NCBI RefSeq assembly: GCF_005222915.1
Contig: NZ_STFX01000001.1
Location: 202,234 to 266,233, forward strand
DNA from: Rhizobium sp. FKL33
GTDB lineage: Bacteria > Pseudomonadota > Alphaproteobacteria > Rhizobiales > Rhizobiaceae
Length of the DNA: 64,000 bases
Direction: 5' to 3'
The notes below the pieces were generated by a model that had not been told where the DNA came from, searched no databases, and saw only the letters and a program-made list of their open reading frames with translations. This document shows, in pieces, positions 27,586 through 38,783 of this stretch; within the stretch, counting starts at the first letter, position 1; each line of letters starts with the position of its first letter. A program made the position numbers and the translations under genes.

Positions 27586-28152
27586 ATGTCCAAAGCCAAT
27601 ATTCGAAACGCTCCAGTCGCTGCCCTGATCTACGAGTTCCTTCACGACGTCTATGTAATGATAGAGGAGGATCGATCGTATTTAAGCTGGATTGCGAACG
27701 AGGACACGACACCACTCGGAGTGTTTGATCACAGATTCACGAGTAAATGGGAATGGAGCGCCAACATTCTGAAGAAGGTCGGCGCGATAATTCCTGTTGA
27801 GCCTCCTCACTTGGCGGCACAAGGGATTGATACCCAACGAGGGATCGTTCAGACCCCGTTTTACACGCCCGTCATGACGTTGGAAGCGTGTCAATCGAGC
27901 GATTTTTCGGCCTTTGAGACCTTCGATAATTATTGCTGCGCGATGTTCACTCTCGACCAGCATGTGGATTATGATGCTCAGCTCAGATTCACATCTCCTC
28001 GATTTCCCAATGCAGTCGCCGCCAAGGACGATATTTTTGAAATCGACGCATTTTCTCGCGTGACATACAACAGGGATCGTTTCAACGAGAAGGTAATGTC
28101 CCGTTGGGAGGAAATGCAAATTCGCGAATTTAAGGGCGCTCAAATGCACTAG
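27586..28152 (+). CDS. orphan hypothetical protein, AT-richer than neighbours
   Basis: 188 residues, soluble, rich in aromatic and acidic residues (EDRSYLSWIANEDT; FETFDNYCCAMF). No signal peptide, no known domain recognised. Composition and codon choice (frequent ATT, TTT, GAT) differ from the surrounding core genes, and it sits between an IS66 remnant and the DUF1467 gene, so acquisition by transfer is likely. Start at ATG 27586, whose ribosome site is poor; an upstream ATG at 27535 in the same frame is possible. Confidence 0.6.
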   Translation: MSKANIRNAPVAALIYEFLHDVYVMIEEDRSYLSWIANEDTTPLGVFDHRFTSKWEWSANILKKVGAIIPVEPPHLAAQGIDTQRGIVQTPFYTPVMTLEACQSSDFSAFETFDNYCCAMFTLDQHVDYDAQLRFTSPRFPNAVAAKDDIFEIDAFSRVTYNRDRFNEKVMSRWEEMQIREFKGAQMH

Positions 28153-28304
28153 GCGGCCCAGGCTATTTCGGAAGGTGGTTTCAAAACACTACTTATGGTT
28201 CATCCCGCAAAGCAGATGGGGGCGAGCGGGCGGCCAGCTCATATGCGAGCGCCACCGGCTCCATCGTCTTACTCTGGGTAAACCGACGCCTCGTAATGCA
28301 GTCT

Positions 28305-28574
28305 TCAATGGAAGTCAGGGACGATGCGCGGAATCGACAGCGCGTTCAATCCATAGACGCGGGTGGCGATGTACCAGCAGGCATAGAGCACGGCAGCCAG
28401 CGCCGTGGTGCCGACGAACACCCGCATCGGCCGGAATTTTGCAGGCGCGCTGGAGATCGTGCCGTTGATCACCGTCTTCTCATCGGCCTGCGTCCTGAGC
28501 CCGATCGGCAGCACGATGAACAGGGTGATCCACCAGCAGATGAAATATTCAGCGATTACCGAAACGATGCCCAT
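28305..28574 (-). CDS. DUF1467 family membrane protein
   Basis: 89 residues with two transmembrane segments (residues ~8-27 and ~54-72). The family hallmark ITLFIVLPIGLRTQ follows the first helix. DUF1467 proteins are confined to alphaproteobacteria and nearly always sit beside the gene for RNase J or proS; their function is unknown. Last gene of the nuo-birA-rnj-DUF1467 run. Confidence 0.9.
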   Translation of the reverse strand: MGIVSVIAEYFICWWITLFIVLPIGLRTQADEKTVINGTISSAPAKFRPMRVFVGTTALAAVLYACWYIATRVYGLNALSIPRIVPDFH

Positions 28575-28667
28575 GGCCGCCTCCCAGCGTTCGACCGCCG
28601 CCCCACGGGGCGACGAGCGAGGTCACAGATCTGATGAATGGGGCGGCGAACGCCTGCCCCTGCAACA

Positions 28668-30335
28668 CTATTGTATCCGCGTCACGAACACGGTCACAAC
28701 AGGTTTCTTGCCCCAGACCTGATTTGCCGCAGCCCTGACGGAACGGCGGATCGCTTCCTTGACCATGTCGAGATCCTTGCGCTTGACGCGCGGAATGCTC
28801 TCCACCGCGCCGAGCACGGCGTCATAGAGGATATCCTCCATCTCGTCGCCAGCCTCGTCGAAGGCCGGGAGGCCGAAAGCGGACACGTCGGGATCGTCGA
28901 TGAAGTCATAGCGCGCGTCGAGCAGCACATTCACGGCGACATGGCCGACATAGGAGAGCTTGCGGCGGTCGCCGATGCCCATCTCGTCGAAATCGCCGAT
29001 CAGATTGCCATCCTTGAAGATGCGGCCGAACGGCGCTTCGTCGATGATCTCGGCGGGACCCGGCGCCAGCCTGAGAATGCCGCCATTGCGGACCTCGGCT
29101 ACTTCCGGGATGCCGGACTGGCGCCCCAGATCGGCATGCGCATGCAGATGCGCCGCTTCGCCATGCACCGGAACCAGGATCTGCGGCTTCACCCAATCAT
29201 ACATCTGCTTGAGTTCGCTCCGACGCGGATGGCCGGAGACATGCACCAGACCGTCGGCGTCGGTGAGCACGATCATGCCCTGGTCGATGAGCGCATTCTT
29301 GATGTCGAGGATGGCTTTCTCGTTGCCGGGGATGGCGCGCGAGGAGAAGACGAAGGTGTCGCCCTTGGTGAAGCCGATATTGCGCATCTCGTCGCGGGCG
29401 ATCTTGGCCAGCGCCGCCCTCGCCTCGCCCTGGCTGCCGGTGAGAATCACGACGGCGTTCTGGCGCGGCAGATAGCCGAATTCGTCCTCGGCCACGAAGG
29501 GCTTGATGTCGTCGAGCATGTGCAACTGCTTGGCGACATCGGTGACGCGGCGCATGGAAGAGCCGAGCAGCAGCACCTCGCGGCCCGCCTTTTCAGCCGC
29601 CATGGCGATCGACTTGATGCGGCCGACATTCGAAGAGAAGGTGGTGATCGCCACCCTGCCCTCGGCCTTGGTGATAATTTCTTCAAGGCCGCGCGACACG
29701 TCGAGTTCGGAGGGTGATACGCCTTCGCGCTGCGCATTGGTCGAATCGCAGATCAGCGCGAGCACGCCCTCCTCGCCGATTTCCCGGAAACGCGCCTCAT
29801 CGGTCGGTTTGCCCAGCGAGGGTTCGGGATCGATCTTCCAGTCGCCGGTATGCACGACATTGCCGAGCGGCGTGCGGATGATCAGCGACATGGCTTCAGG
29901 GATGGAGTGGGCGACGTTGACCGGTTCGATGGTGAACGGCCCCACCGTGATCTGCCGGCCCGGCAGCAGCGTCTGCACGGGAATCGGATCAGCCCTGTCG
30001 TAATCGCCCTTGGCTTCCAGCAGCCCCTCGGTGAAGGGCGAGGCGTAGAGCGGAACTTTCAGCCGCGGCCAGAGATCGCGCACGGCGCCGTAATGGTCTT
30101 CATGGGCGTGTGTTATGAAAATCGCCTTGAGATTTTGCTTCTCTTCCTCGATGAAGCGGATATCGGGCAGGATCAGCTCCGCGCCCGGCAGGTCGAGACC
30201 GGCGAAAGACACGCCGCAATCAACCATGATCCATTGGCGTTTGTGTCGCGGACCATAACCGTAAAGCGCCAGGTTCATCCCGATTTCGCCCACGCCGCCC
30301 AGCGGCAGGAACACCAGTTCATCCTTATCGGCCAT
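28668..30335 (-). CDS. rnj: ribonuclease J
   Basis: 555-residue metallo-beta-lactamase/beta-CASP ribonuclease involved in rRNA and mRNA maturation from the 5' end. Metal motif THAHEDHYGA, then HSIPEA, HTGDWKID, the beta-CASP block TTFSSNVGR, SSRAIPGNE and GLVHVSGHPRR, and VPVHGEA. The ATG at 30335 is taken; a GTG two codons earlier in frame is possible. It follows birA by 19 bases and is presumably transcribed with it from the nuo promoter or from an internal promoter. Confidence 0.95.
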   Translation of the reverse strand: MADKDELVFLPLGGVGEIGMNLALYGYGPRHKRQWIMVDCGVSFAGLDLPGAELILPDIRFIEEEKQNLKAIFITHAHEDHYGAVRDLWPRLKVPLYASPFTEGLLEAKGDYDRADPIPVQTLLPGRQITVGPFTIEPVNVAHSIPEAMSLIIRTPLGNVVHTGDWKIDPEPSLGKPTDEARFREIGEEGVLALICDSTNAQREGVSPSELDVSRGLEEIITKAEGRVAITTFSSNVGRIKSIAMAAEKAGREVLLLGSSMRRVTDVAKQLHMLDDIKPFVAEDEFGYLPRQNAVVILTGSQGEARAALAKIARDEMRNIGFTKGDTFVFSSRAIPGNEKAILDIKNALIDQGMIVLTDADGLVHVSGHPRRSELKQMYDWVKPQILVPVHGEAAHLHAHADLGRQSGIPEVAEVRNGGILRLAPGPAEIIDEAPFGRIFKDGNLIGDFDEMGIGDRRKLSYVGHVAVNVLLDARYDFIDDPDVSAFGLPAFDEAGDEMEDILYDAVLGAVESIPRVKRKDLDMVKEAIRRSVRAAANQVWGKKPVVTVFVTRIQ

Positions 30336-30354
30336 CGTCACTCACAGTCTTTCA

Positions 30355-31113
30355 TCATGAAAAGAAAACATCGCCCGAGGCGATACGAAGAACGGCGCCA
30401 TCCGCCGTCTTGAGATGCAGGTATCCGTCGAGATCTATAGCGGAAAAAACGCCTGAAAGCGACCTGTCGGGCAGGTTCACCGTGATCGGCGCCCCCAGAC
30501 CCGCCAGCCGCTCCTTCCAGGCTTCCACCACGCGCCCCACGCCGCGTCCGGCGTCCCAATTGGCCAGCACCACAGCCATTTCCTGGAAGAGGTGGGCGAA
30601 GAGATCGTCGGCGGATGTCGAGACGCCGGCTTCAGCCAATGTCAGGGCGGGATAGAGCGGATTGTCCGGCTTGTGCGCCACATTGACGCCGCAACCAATC
30701 ACCACGGCGCGGCGACCGTCGGCGAGTTGCTCGGCTTCGATGAGGATGCCGGAAATTTTGGCCCCGTCGATCAGGAGGTCGTTCGGCCATTTGATCCGCA
30801 GCCGGTCACCCAGCCAGGGGCCGACCGAGGCCACAGCGCGATGCAGGGCCAGGGCGACGGCGATCGGCAGAGACCCGAGCGCCTCCACGGGCGCGGGATC
30901 GGTCAGCAACAGCGAGGCGTAGAGATTTCCCGGCTCGGAAATCCACGCGCGGCCCCGACGGCCGCGACCGCTGAGCTGGCGGCGCGCCGTAAGCCAAAGC
31001 GGGCCCGGATCTCCTGCCCGCGCCCGCTCCAGACATAGTGTATTCGTCGATCCGACATCGCCCAGGGCTTCATGACGAAACTGGGCGATGGCGAATGTGC
31101 TGCTGGCCGCCAT
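30355..31113 (-). CDS. birA: biotin--[acetyl-CoA-carboxylase] ligase
   Basis: 252-residue biotin protein ligase. GDVGSTNT opens the domain, followed by the biotinyl-AMP loop GRGRRGRAW, IKWPNDLL and GILIEAE, with the C-terminal beta-barrel LSGVFSAIDLDGYL. It lacks the N-terminal DNA-binding helix-turn-helix of E. coli BirA, so it is a monofunctional ligase and not the bio-operon repressor. The ATG overlaps the nuoN stop as TGATG, so it is translationally coupled to complex I, a conserved position in the order. Confidence 0.93.
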   Translation of the reverse strand: MAASSTFAIAQFRHEALGDVGSTNTLCLERARAGDPGPLWLTARRQLSGRGRRGRAWISEPGNLYASLLLTDPAPVEALGSLPIAVALALHRAVASVGPWLGDRLRIKWPNDLLIDGAKISGILIEAEQLADGRRAVVIGCGVNVAHKPDNPLYPALTLAEAGVSTSADDLFAHLFQEMAVVLANWDAGRGVGRVVEAWKERLAGLGAPITVNLPDRSLSGVFSAIDLDGYLHLKTADGAVLRIASGDVFFS

Positions 31114-32555
31114 CAAAACAGTGCGGCCGCCGCCGCTTCCGCGGCCGCTCCGATCGGGCCACCCACGAGGAGATAGCCGATCACGATCAGGCCGGAAAGG
31201 CCGTAGACGAGCTTAAGAGCGCCCGGAGCGCGCGCCATTTCGGCGGCCGGCGCATCGAACCACATCACCTTGACGATGCGGAGATAGTAATAGGCGCCAA
31301 CAACCGAAGCCAGAACGCCGATGACCGACAGCCAGTAGAGGCCCGCCTTGATCGCAGCCAGGAAGACGAAATACTTGGCGAAGAACCCGGCGAGCGGCGG
31401 AATGCCGGCGAGCGAGAACATCAGCGCCGTCAGCACGAAGGCCATGAAGGGGCTGGTGCTGGACAGGCCCGAGAGATCGGTGATGTTTTCGAGCGCCTTG
31501 CCGTCCTTGGAGCGCATGGCGAGGATGATCGCAAAGGCGCCGAGCGTCATGACGACATAGATCGCCATATAGAGCACGATGCCGGTGACGCCTTCCTGGG
31601 AGCCGGCCGCGAGGCCGACGAGCGCATAACCCATGTGACCGATCGAGGAATAGGCCATCAGGCGCTTGATGTTGCTCTGGCCGATCGCGGCGAAGGAGCC
31701 GAGCAGCATCGAGGCGATCGAGATGAAGACGATGATCTGCTGCCAGTCGGCGATCAGCGGCTGGAAGGCGTCCATGACCACGCGGATGAACACGGCCATG
31801 GCGGCGACCTTCGGGGCGCCGGCAAAGAAGGCGGTGACCGGGGTCGGAGCGCCTTCATAGACGTCAGGCGTCCACATGTGGAACGGCACGGCCGAGATCT
31901 TGAAGGCGACGCCGGCCAGCACGAAGACCAGACCGAAGACGAGGCCGGTAGACCGGGTCTCGGCGGTCAGCGCCTGGGTGATCTCGACGAAACCGGTATG
32001 GCCGGTGAAACCGTAGACCAGCGACATGCCGTAGAGCATCATGCCCGACGACAGAGCGCCGAGGACGAAATATTTCAGGCCGGCTTCCGTCGAACGGGCG
32101 GAATCGCGGTTGAGGGCAGCGACCACGTAAAGCGCCAGCGACTGCAGTTCGAGCGCCATATAGACCGTGATCAGGTCGTTGGCCGAGATCATGATGCTCA
32201 TGCCGAGCGTCGCCAGCACAACCAGGATCGGGAATTCGAACTTGTCGATATTCTCGAGCTTCGCCTGACCGGTCGACATGAACAGGGCAACGGCAGACGC
32301 CACGAGCGCCAGCGTCTTCATGAAGCGGGTGAAGCCGTCGGCGACGAACACGCCTCCGAAGGCAGCGCCCTCGACCGGATGCAGCACAACGGTCGCGGCT
32401 GCGCCGAGCAGCAGCAGCACGCTCAGATAGGTTACGGTCTTCGCGGACTTTTCGCCCGCGAAAACGCCGACCATCAGGAGAACCAGCGCGCCGATCGCCA
32501 GGATCAACTCCGGCGTCGTGATGGTCAGACTTGCGAGAAGGGTTTCAGCCGTCAT
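31113..32555 (-). CDS. nuoN: NADH-quinone oxidoreductase subunit N
   Basis: 480-residue antiporter-like proton channel of complex I, with about 14 transmembrane helices. The conserved lysine/glutamate regions of the Proton_antipo_M family are readable ([20 protein letters not shown], in part, and [12 protein letters not shown]). It pumps protons at the base of the membrane arm. Last nuo gene of the operon, 18 bases after nuoM, coupled to birA. Confidence 0.97.
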   Translation of the reverse strand: MTAETLLASLTITTPELILAIGALVLLMVGVFAGEKSAKTVTYLSVLLLLGAAATVVLHPVEGAAFGGVFVADGFTRFMKTLALVASAVALFMSTGQAKLENIDKFEFPILVVLATLGMSIMISANDLITVYMALELQSLALYVVAALNRDSARSTEAGLKYFVLGALSSGMMLYGMSLVYGFTGHTGFVEITQALTAETRSTGLVFGLVFVLAGVAFKISAVPFHMWTPDVYEGAPTPVTAFFAGAPKVAAMAVFIRVVMDAFQPLIADWQQIIVFISIASMLLGSFAAIGQSNIKRLMAYSSIGHMGYALVGLAAGSQEGVTGIVLYMAIYVVMTLGAFAIILAMRSKDGKALENITDLSGLSSTSPFMAFVLTALMFSLAGIPPLAGFFAKYFVFLAAIKAGLYWLSVIGVLASVVGAYYYLRIVKVMWFDAPAAEMARAPGALKLVYGLSGLIVIGYLLVGGPIGAAAEAAAAALF

Positions 32556-32573
32556 TGTGGCAAGGTCCTGTGA

Positions 32574-34085
32574 TCAGTTGGCCACGGCGGCAACGCTATG
32601 CGCTGCCTCCAGAGCCGCAGAATAATTGTTGACGAGAAGCTCGACCGAGGCGGCCGTGGCGTCGAACACCGGCGCGGGATAGACGCCGAAGAAGATGGTC
32701 AGCACGATCATTGGATAGAGGATCAGCTGCTCGCGCGGCGAGAGATCGAGAAGCTTCTTGAGGCTTTCCTTCTCGAGCGCGCCCCAGACCACCCGGCGAT
32801 AAAGCCAGAGAGCATAGGCCGCCGACAGGATGACGCCGGTGGTGGCGAAGAGCGCGACCCAGGTGTTTGCGCGGAAGGCGCCGAGCAGGGTCAGGAATTC
32901 GCCGACGAAGCCGGAGGTGCCGGGCAGGCCGACATTGGCCATGGTGAACACCATGAAGGCCACCGCATATTTCGGCATGTTGTTGACCAGGCCGCCATAG
33001 GCGTCGATGTCGCGGGTGTGCATGCGGTCATAGACCACGCCGACGCAGAGGAAGAGCGCGCCCGAGACGATGCCGTGGCTGAGCATCTGGAAGATCGCGC
33101 CCTGCACGCCCTGGGTATTGGCCGCGAAAATGCCCATGGTCACGTAACCCATATGGGCGACCGACGAATAGGCGATCAGCTTCTTGATGTCTTCCTGCAT
33201 CATCGCCACCAGCGAGGTGTAGATGATGGCGATGACCGACAGCGCGAAGACGAAAGGCGCGAAGTAGTCGGACGCCAGCGGGAACATCGGCAGCGAGAAA
33301 CGGAGGAAGCCGTAACCGCCGAGCTTCAGCATGACGCCCGCCAGGATGACCGAACCTGCCGTCGGCGCCTGAACGTGGGCGTCGGGCAGCCAGGTGTGAA
33401 CAGGCCACATCGGCATCTTGACCGCGAACGAGGCGAAGAAGGCGAGCCACAGCCAGGTCTGCATATGCGCCGGGAACTTGTGGCCGGCGAGCAGCGTGAT
33501 GTCCGTGGTGCCGGCTTCCCAGTACATCGCCATGATCGCGAGCAGCATCAGCACCGAGCCGAGCAGCGTGTAGAGGAAGAACTTGTAGGAAGCGTAGACG
33601 CGATCCTTGCCGCCCCAGACGCCGATGATGATGAACATCGGGATCAGCACGCCTTCGAAGAAGACATAGAAGAGCACGATGTCGAGCGCAACGAACACGC
33701 CGATCATCAAGGTTTCCAGAAGCAGGAAGGCGATCATGTATTCCTTGATGCGCTTCTCGACCGAATACCAGCTGGCGAGGATGCAGAAGGGCACGAGGAA
33801 GGTCGACAAGATGACAAACAGCATGGAGATGCCGTCGACGCCGACATGGTAGGAAATGCCGGTGTTCAACCAGTTCATCTTTTCGACGAACTGGTAGCCG
33901 GGGTTGGAGTTGTCGAAGCCCGTCCAGATGAACAGGGAGACGACGAAAGTCACGACCGAGGTGGCGAGCGAGATGAGCAGCACGTTGCGCCGCCCCGCCT
34001 CGCTGTCGCCCTTCATCAGGAGCAACAGTCCGACGCCGACCAGAGGCAGGAAGGTGACCAGCGAGAGAATGGGCCAACCGGACAT
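32574..34085 (-). CDS. nuoM: NADH-quinone oxidoreductase subunit M
   Basis: 503-residue antiporter-like channel. The ATG at 34085 overlaps the nuoL stop by one base (TAATG), which decides the start against a longer in-frame extension of arginine-rich sequence. Conserved blocks: [37 protein letters not shown] (in part) and [17 protein letters not shown]. Central channel of the membrane arm. Confidence 0.97.
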   Translation of the reverse strand: MSGWPILSLVTFLPLVGVGLLLLMKGDSEAGRRNVLLISLATSVVTFVVSLFIWTGFDNSNPGYQFVEKMNWLNTGISYHVGVDGISMLFVILSTFLVPFCILASWYSVEKRIKEYMIAFLLLETLMIGVFVALDIVLFYVFFEGVLIPMFIIIGVWGGKDRVYASYKFFLYTLLGSVLMLLAIMAMYWEAGTTDITLLAGHKFPAHMQTWLWLAFFASFAVKMPMWPVHTWLPDAHVQAPTAGSVILAGVMLKLGGYGFLRFSLPMFPLASDYFAPFVFALSVIAIIYTSLVAMMQEDIKKLIAYSSVAHMGYVTMGIFAANTQGVQGAIFQMLSHGIVSGALFLCVGVVYDRMHTRDIDAYGGLVNNMPKYAVAFMVFTMANVGLPGTSGFVGEFLTLLGAFRANTWVALFATTGVILSAAYALWLYRRVVWGALEKESLKKLLDLSPREQLILYPMIVLTIFFGVYPAPVFDATAASVELLVNNYSAALEAAHSVAAVAN

Positions 34086-36118
34086 TAGAACGAACTCCCG
34101 AGCATCATCCAGGTTATCAGAGCGGCAATGCCGATCAGCATCACGAAGGCGTATTGGTAAAGGAAACCGGTCTGCAGGCGAACGACGCGGCCGGTGACAT
34201 CCACCACGCGGGCGGCGATGCCGTTCGGGCCGAAGCCGTCGATGACCGTTCCGTCGCCCTGCTTCCACAGGAAGCGGCCGAGCCACTTGGACGAGCGCAC
34301 AAACAGCAGGTCGTAGAGCTCGTCGAAGTACCACTTGTTGAGCAGGAACTTGTAGAGGCCGTCATGCTGCTTGGCGAGGTAGGACGGCATCCAGGGCGCG
34401 CGGATATACATGATCCAGGCCACGATGAAGCCGAGCGCCATGGCGATGAAGGAGCTCCACTTCACCAGCAGCGGCACATGGTGGAAGTGTTCGAGCACTT
34501 CATTGCCGGGAGCCGTGAACAGCGCGCCCTTCCAGAATTCGGCATAGGCTTCGCCGAAGAAGTAGTCGTGGAAGATGAAGCCCGCGACAACGGCGCCGAT
34601 GGCGAGGAGATAGAGCGGGATCAGCATCACGTTCGGCGATTCATGCACATGGTGCATGACGTCGTGCGAGGCGCGCGGCTTGCCGAAGAAGGTCATGAAG
34701 ATCAGGCGCCACGAATAGAAGCTCGTGAAGCAGGCGGCGATCACCAGCAGCGTGAAGGCCCAGCCGGAGAGCGGGCTATGCGCTGCAAACGTCGCTTCGA
34801 TGATCGAGTCCTTCGAGAAGAAGCCCGCAAAACCGATCGGTGTGCCGGGAATGCCGACGCCAGTGATGGCGAGCGTGCCGATCATCATCATCCAGAAGGT
34901 GCGCGGGATATGCGTGCGCAGACCGCCCATGTAGCGCATGTCCTGCTCGTCGGACACGGCGTGGATGACCGAGCCGGCGCAGAGGAACAGGAGCGCCTTG
35001 AAGAAGGCGTGCGTGAACAGGTGGAACACGGCCGCGCCATAGGCGCCGACGCCGAGCGCGACGAACATGTAGCCCAGCTGCGAGCAGGTCGAATAGGCTA
35101 TGACGCGCTTGATGTCGTTCTGCACCAGACCGACCGAGGCCGCGAAGAAGGCGGTGATCGAGCCGACCAGTGTGACCACCAGCAACGCGGTGTGCGACAG
35201 TTCGAACAGCGGCGACATGCGGGCGACGAGGAAGACGCCGGCGGTGACCATGGTGGCGGCATGGATGAGGGCCGACACAGGCGTCGGGCCTTCCATGGCG
35301 TCCGGCAGCCAGGTGTGCAGCAGAAACTGCGCCGACTTGCCCATCGCGCCCATGAACAGCAGCAGGCAGATAGCAGTCAGTGCGCTCGACTTGTCGAGAT
35401 GCATGCCGAGGAAATTCAGCACCGTGTCGCCGGCGACGGCGGCGTGTTCGCCGGTCGCGGCGGCGGCGCCTTCAGCAGCGTGCTCGGCGGCAGCCGGCAG
35501 ATAGGTGGCGGCGGCGGCGAAGATCGAGTCGAAATTGATCGAGCCGAACAGGACGAAGACGCCGAAGATGCCGAGCGCGAAGCCGAAGTCGCCGACGCGG
35601 TTGACGATGAAGGCCTTCATCGCCGCAGCGCTGGCCGAAGGCTTCTTGTACCAGAAGCCGATCAGCAGATAGGACGCCAGACCCACGCCTTCCCAGCCGA
35701 AGAACATCTGCAGCAGGTTGTCCGAGGTCACCAGCATCAGCATGGCGAAGGTGAAGAGCGAGAGATAGGCGAAGAAACGCGGCCTATGCGGATCGTGATG
35801 CATGTAGCCGATCGAATAGAGATGAACGAGGCAGGACACCGAGTTCACGACCACGAACATGACGGAAGTCAGCGTGTCGATGCGGAACGCCCATTCGACA
35901 TCGACGCCGCCGGACTGGATCCAGCGCAGCACCGGAACGATCGTATGCGTCTCGCCGAGCGCGACGTCGAAGAAAACGATCCAGGACAGGGCCGCCACGA
36001 TCATCATGAGGCCGGTGGTCACATATTCCGACGCCTTGGCGCCGATCACAGGTCCCCCCAGACCCGCAATCAGCGATCCCAACAGCGGAAGGAAGACAAT
36101 GAGTTTGTAGATGATCAT
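34085..36118 (-). CDS. nuoL: NADH-quinone oxidoreductase subunit L
   Basis: 677 residues, about 16 transmembrane helices including the long C-terminal lateral helix that bridges the membrane arm. Markers: [39 protein letters not shown] (both in part), [17 protein letters not shown]. An alanine/glutamate-rich insertion around residues 210-230 (loop between helices) is longer than in E. coli. Distal proton channel. Seven bases after nuoK. Confidence 0.97.
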   Translation of the reverse strand: MIIYKLIVFLPLLGSLIAGLGGPVIGAKASEYVTTGLMMIVAALSWIVFFDVALGETHTIVPVLRWIQSGGVDVEWAFRIDTLTSVMFVVVNSVSCLVHLYSIGYMHHDPHRPRFFAYLSLFTFAMLMLVTSDNLLQMFFGWEGVGLASYLLIGFWYKKPSASAAAMKAFIVNRVGDFGFALGIFGVFVLFGSINFDSIFAAAATYLPAAAEHAAEGAAAATGEHAAVAGDTVLNFLGMHLDKSSALTAICLLLFMGAMGKSAQFLLHTWLPDAMEGPTPVSALIHAATMVTAGVFLVARMSPLFELSHTALLVVTLVGSITAFFAASVGLVQNDIKRVIAYSTCSQLGYMFVALGVGAYGAAVFHLFTHAFFKALLFLCAGSVIHAVSDEQDMRYMGGLRTHIPRTFWMMMIGTLAITGVGIPGTPIGFAGFFSKDSIIEATFAAHSPLSGWAFTLLVIAACFTSFYSWRLIFMTFFGKPRASHDVMHHVHESPNVMLIPLYLLAIGAVVAGFIFHDYFFGEAYAEFWKGALFTAPGNEVLEHFHHVPLLVKWSSFIAMALGFIVAWIMYIRAPWMPSYLAKQHDGLYKFLLNKWYFDELYDLLFVRSSKWLGRFLWKQGDGTVIDGFGPNGIAARVVDVTGRVVRLQTGFLYQYAFVMLIGIAALITWMMLGSSF

Positions 36119-36125
36119 AGCCTTC

Positions 36126-36434
36126 TCAGCCCTTCATCATGTTGACGTCTTCAACCGCGATCGTGCCCCGGTTACGATAGAAGACGACGAGAATTGCGAG
36201 ACCGATGGCGGCTTCCGCGGCCGCGACGGTCAGAATGAACAATGCGAATACCTGACCGGTGATGTCGTTCAGGAAGGTGGAGAACGCCACCATGTTGATG
36301 TTGACCGCGAGCAGGATCAGTTCGACCGACATCAGGATGATGATGACGTTCTTGCGGTTCAGGAAGATGCCGAACACGCCGAGCATGAACAGGATGGCGC
36401 TGACGGTGAGGTAATGGCCGATGGTGATTTCCAT
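36126..36434 (-). CDS. nuoK: NADH-quinone oxidoreductase subunit K
   Basis: 102 residues, three transmembrane helices, carrying the two conserved membrane glutamates ([11 protein letters not shown] and [13 protein letters not shown]) of the proton path. Small membrane subunit at the junction of the arms. 21 bases after nuoJ. Confidence 0.97.
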   Translation of the reverse strand: MEITIGHYLTVSAILFMLGVFGIFLNRKNVIIILMSVELILLAVNINMVAFSTFLNDITGQVFALFILTVAAAEAAIGLAILVVFYRNRGTIAVEDVNMMKG

Positions 36435-36455
36435 TTTTCTTTCCTTCCCCTACCC

Positions 36456-37070
36456 TCAGATGCCCTGGCCCGGCTTCGGGCTGACCACGGAGATTGCGGT
36501 TTCCGGCGTGCGCGCGACCTGACGGGAAATGTCCTGACGCTTGATGTCGGTGCGATGCTTCAAGGTCAGCACGATCGCGCCGATCATGGCGACCAGCAGC
36601 ACGAGACCGGCAAGCTGGAAGTAGAATACGTAATGGGTGTAGAGCACATCGCCGATGGCCGCGGTGTTCTGGCGTTCCGTCACAGCCGGGATCGGCATGG
36701 ACACGCTCTTTGCGACTTCCGGAGAGAACACGCTGCCGCCGATCACGATGATCAGTTCGGCCGCGAGGATGAGACCGATCAACACGCCGACCGGCGCATA
36801 TTCGAGCGCGCTCGCCCTCAGCTTGGTGAAGTCGATGTCGAGCATCATCACCACGAAGAGGAAGAGAACCGCCACCGCGCCGACATAGACGACCAGAAGC
36901 AGCATGGCCAGATATTCGGCGCCGGTCAGCAGGAACAGGCCCGCCGCGTTGACGAATGTCAAAATCAGAAACAGAACCGAATGCACCGGGTTCTTCGCCC
37001 AGATGACCATGAATGCCGACGCCACAGCGACGAAGGCGAACAGATAGAAAAACAGAGCCTGCAGACCCAT
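36456..37070 (-). CDS. nuoJ: NADH-quinone oxidoreductase subunit J
   Basis: 204 residues with five transmembrane helices; VHSVLFLILTFVNAAGLFLL (in part) and LLVVYVGAVAVLFLFVVMML (in part) contain the conserved pi-bulge helix 3 region with tyrosine. The C-terminal tail from about residue 165 is hydrophilic and longer than in E. coli, typical of alphaproteobacteria. Separated from nuoI by 117 bases that hold a strong hairpin. Confidence 0.96.
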   Translation of the reverse strand: MGLQALFFYLFAFVAVASAFMVIWAKNPVHSVLFLILTFVNAAGLFLLTGAEYLAMLLLVVYVGAVAVLFLFVVMMLDIDFTKLRASALEYAPVGVLIGLILAAELIIVIGGSVFSPEVAKSVSMPIPAVTERQNTAAIGDVLYTHYVFYFQLAGLVLLVAMIGAIVLTLKHRTDIKRQDISRQVARTPETAISVVSPKPGQGI

Positions 37071-37153
37071 TTTGGCGCCTTTTTCTTCCCCGGGGCCTGA
37101 CTAGAGCCAGCCCCTGCCCCGAATACCGCCCGTTTCACGGGCCCAATTGAATG

Positions 37154-37174
37154 AACCCCCGGAAACCGGGGGTT
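37154..37174. promoter_or_regulatory. intercistronic hairpin between nuoI and nuoJ
   Basis: Perfect 9-base-pair stem AACCCCCGG / CCGGGGGTT with loop AAA, 14 bases after the nuoI stop. In the direction of nuo transcription no T run follows, so it more likely slows decay or partially attenuates than terminates. Confidence 0.6.
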
Positions 37175-37187
37175 TTGTCGTTCCCGC

Positions 37188-37679
37188 TCAGCGATACGGC
37201 GCGTCCATGGCGATGTTCGCCGCGATTTCGCGCTCCCACCGGTCGCCGTTGTTGAGCAGTTTTTCCTTGTCGTAATAAAGCTCTTCGCGCGTCTCGGTCG
37301 CGAATTCGAAGTTCGGGCCCTCGACGATGGCGTCGACGGGGCAGGCTTCCTGGCAGAAACCGCAATAGATGCACTTCACCATGTCGATGTCGTAGCGCAC
37401 CGTGCGGCGCGTGCCGTCATTGCGGCGCGGGCCGGCTTCGATGGTGATGGCCTGGGCGGGACAGATCGCCTCGCACAGCTTGCAGGCGATGCAACGTTCC
37501 TCGCCGTTGGGATAACGGCGCAGCGCATGTTCGCCGCGGAAGCGCGGGCTCACCGGCCCCTTTTCGAACGGATAGTTCACCGTCGCCTTGGGCTTGATGA
37601 AATAGCTCGAGGCGAGACCGAGCGCCTTCACGAATTCCTTCAGGAACAGCGAACGGACAGCCTGGGAAAGAGCAGCCAT
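37188..37679 (-). CDS. nuoI: NADH-quinone oxidoreductase subunit I
   Basis: 163-residue peripheral subunit with two 4Fe-4S clusters (N6a/N6b). The two CxxCxxCxxxCP motifs are [12 protein letters not shown] and [12 protein letters not shown]. An N-terminal amphipathic helix lies along the membrane. Length and sequence match the mitochondrial TYKY type. Followed by a hairpin and nuoJ. Confidence 0.97.
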   Translation of the reverse strand: MAALSQAVRSLFLKEFVKALGLASSYFIKPKATVNYPFEKGPVSPRFRGEHALRRYPNGEERCIACKLCEAICPAQAITIEAGPRRNDGTRRTVRYDIDMVKCIYCGFCQEACPVDAIVEGPNFEFATETREELYYDKEKLLNNGDRWEREIAANIAMDAPYR

Positions 37680-37717
37680 CGTCTATTCTCCTTTTCCAAT
37701 AAACTTTGCGCCCGACA

Positions 37718-38761
37718 TCATGCCCAACCCGTCAGCTTGAGAACGAAGGCAGTGATGACCACCATGGCGAGCGACAGCGGCAGGAACACTTTCCAGCCCA
37801 GACGCATCAGCTGGTCATAGCGGTAGCGCGGAACGATCGCCTTCACCATGCCGAACATCGTGAAGCAGAGGATGACCTTCAGGAGGAACCAGACGATGCC
37901 GGGCACCCAGTTGAACAGCCAGAAATCGACCGGAGGCAGCCAGCCGCCGAGGAACAGGATGGTTGTCAACGCGCACATCAGCACGATGGCGGCGTATTCG
38001 CCTAGCATGAACATCATGTAGGGCGTGGAGCCGTATTCGACCATGAAGCCGGCAACCAGTTCCGATTCCGCTTCCGGAAGGTCGAAGGGCGGGCGGTTGG
38101 TTTCAGCGAGCGCCGAAATGAAGAAGATGATGAACATCGGGAACAGCGCCAGCCAGTGCCAGTCCAGGAAGGAGCTGGGCAGGCCGAGACGCGTGCCGAG
38201 GCCGTCCTGCTGCGCCACGACGATGTCGGTCAGGTTCAGCGAACCGACGCAGAGCAGAACGGTGACGATGATGAAGCCCATGGAGACTTCGTAGGACACC
38301 ATCTGCGCCGCCGAGCGCAGCGCGCCGAGGAACGGATATTTCGAGTTCGACGCCCAGCCGCCCATGATGATGCCATAGACTTCGAGCGAGGAAATCGCGA
38401 ACACGAACAGGATGCCGACATTGATGTTGGCGATCACCCAGTTGTTGTTGACCGGGATCACCGCCCAGGTGGCGAGCGCCAGCGTCACTGCCACGAGCGG
38501 CGCCAGCAGGAACACGCCTTTGTTGGCGCCGGCCGGGATGACCGGCTCCTTGAACACGAACTTCAAAAGGTCGGCGAAGGACTGGAAAAGTCCCCAGGGA
38601 CCCACCACGTTAGGACCACGGCGCAGCTGGACGGCTGCCCAGATCTTGCGGTCATAGAGCAGGATATAGGCGATGAAGACGAGCAGGCAGACCAGGAGGA
38701 GCAGCGACTGCCCCACCATGATCAATGCTGGCCACAGATAGGTCGAAAGAAATTGTTCCAT
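37718..38761 (-). CDS. nuoH: NADH-quinone oxidoreductase subunit H
   Basis: 347 residues, eight transmembrane helices, forming the quinone chamber with NuoB and NuoD. Conserved loops: [20 protein letters not shown] (in part), [30 protein letters not shown] (in part) and [10 protein letters not shown], which contain the charged residues of the E-channel. Confidence 0.97.
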   Translation of the reverse strand: MEQFLSTYLWPALIMVGQSLLLLVCLLVFIAYILLYDRKIWAAVQLRRGPNVVGPWGLFQSFADLLKFVFKEPVIPAGANKGVFLLAPLVAVTLALATWAVIPVNNNWVIANINVGILFVFAISSLEVYGIIMGGWASNSKYPFLGALRSAAQMVSYEVSMGFIIVTVLLCVGSLNLTDIVVAQQDGLGTRLGLPSSFLDWHWLALFPMFIIFFISALAETNRPPFDLPEAESELVAGFMVEYGSTPYMMFMLGEYAAIVLMCALTTILFLGGWLPPVDFWLFNWVPGIVWFLLKVILCFTMFGMVKAIVPRYRYDQLMRLGWKVFLPLSLAMVVITAFVLKLTGWA

Positions 38762-38783
38762 GATCCTTTAGCCCCTTCGCGCC

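Noticed and set aside
34154..36145. Long plus-strand frame antiparallel to nuoL, and similar ones over nuoM, nuoG, eno and metG.
   Set aside because: Shadow frames of real genes caused by codon bias; low-complexity translations.
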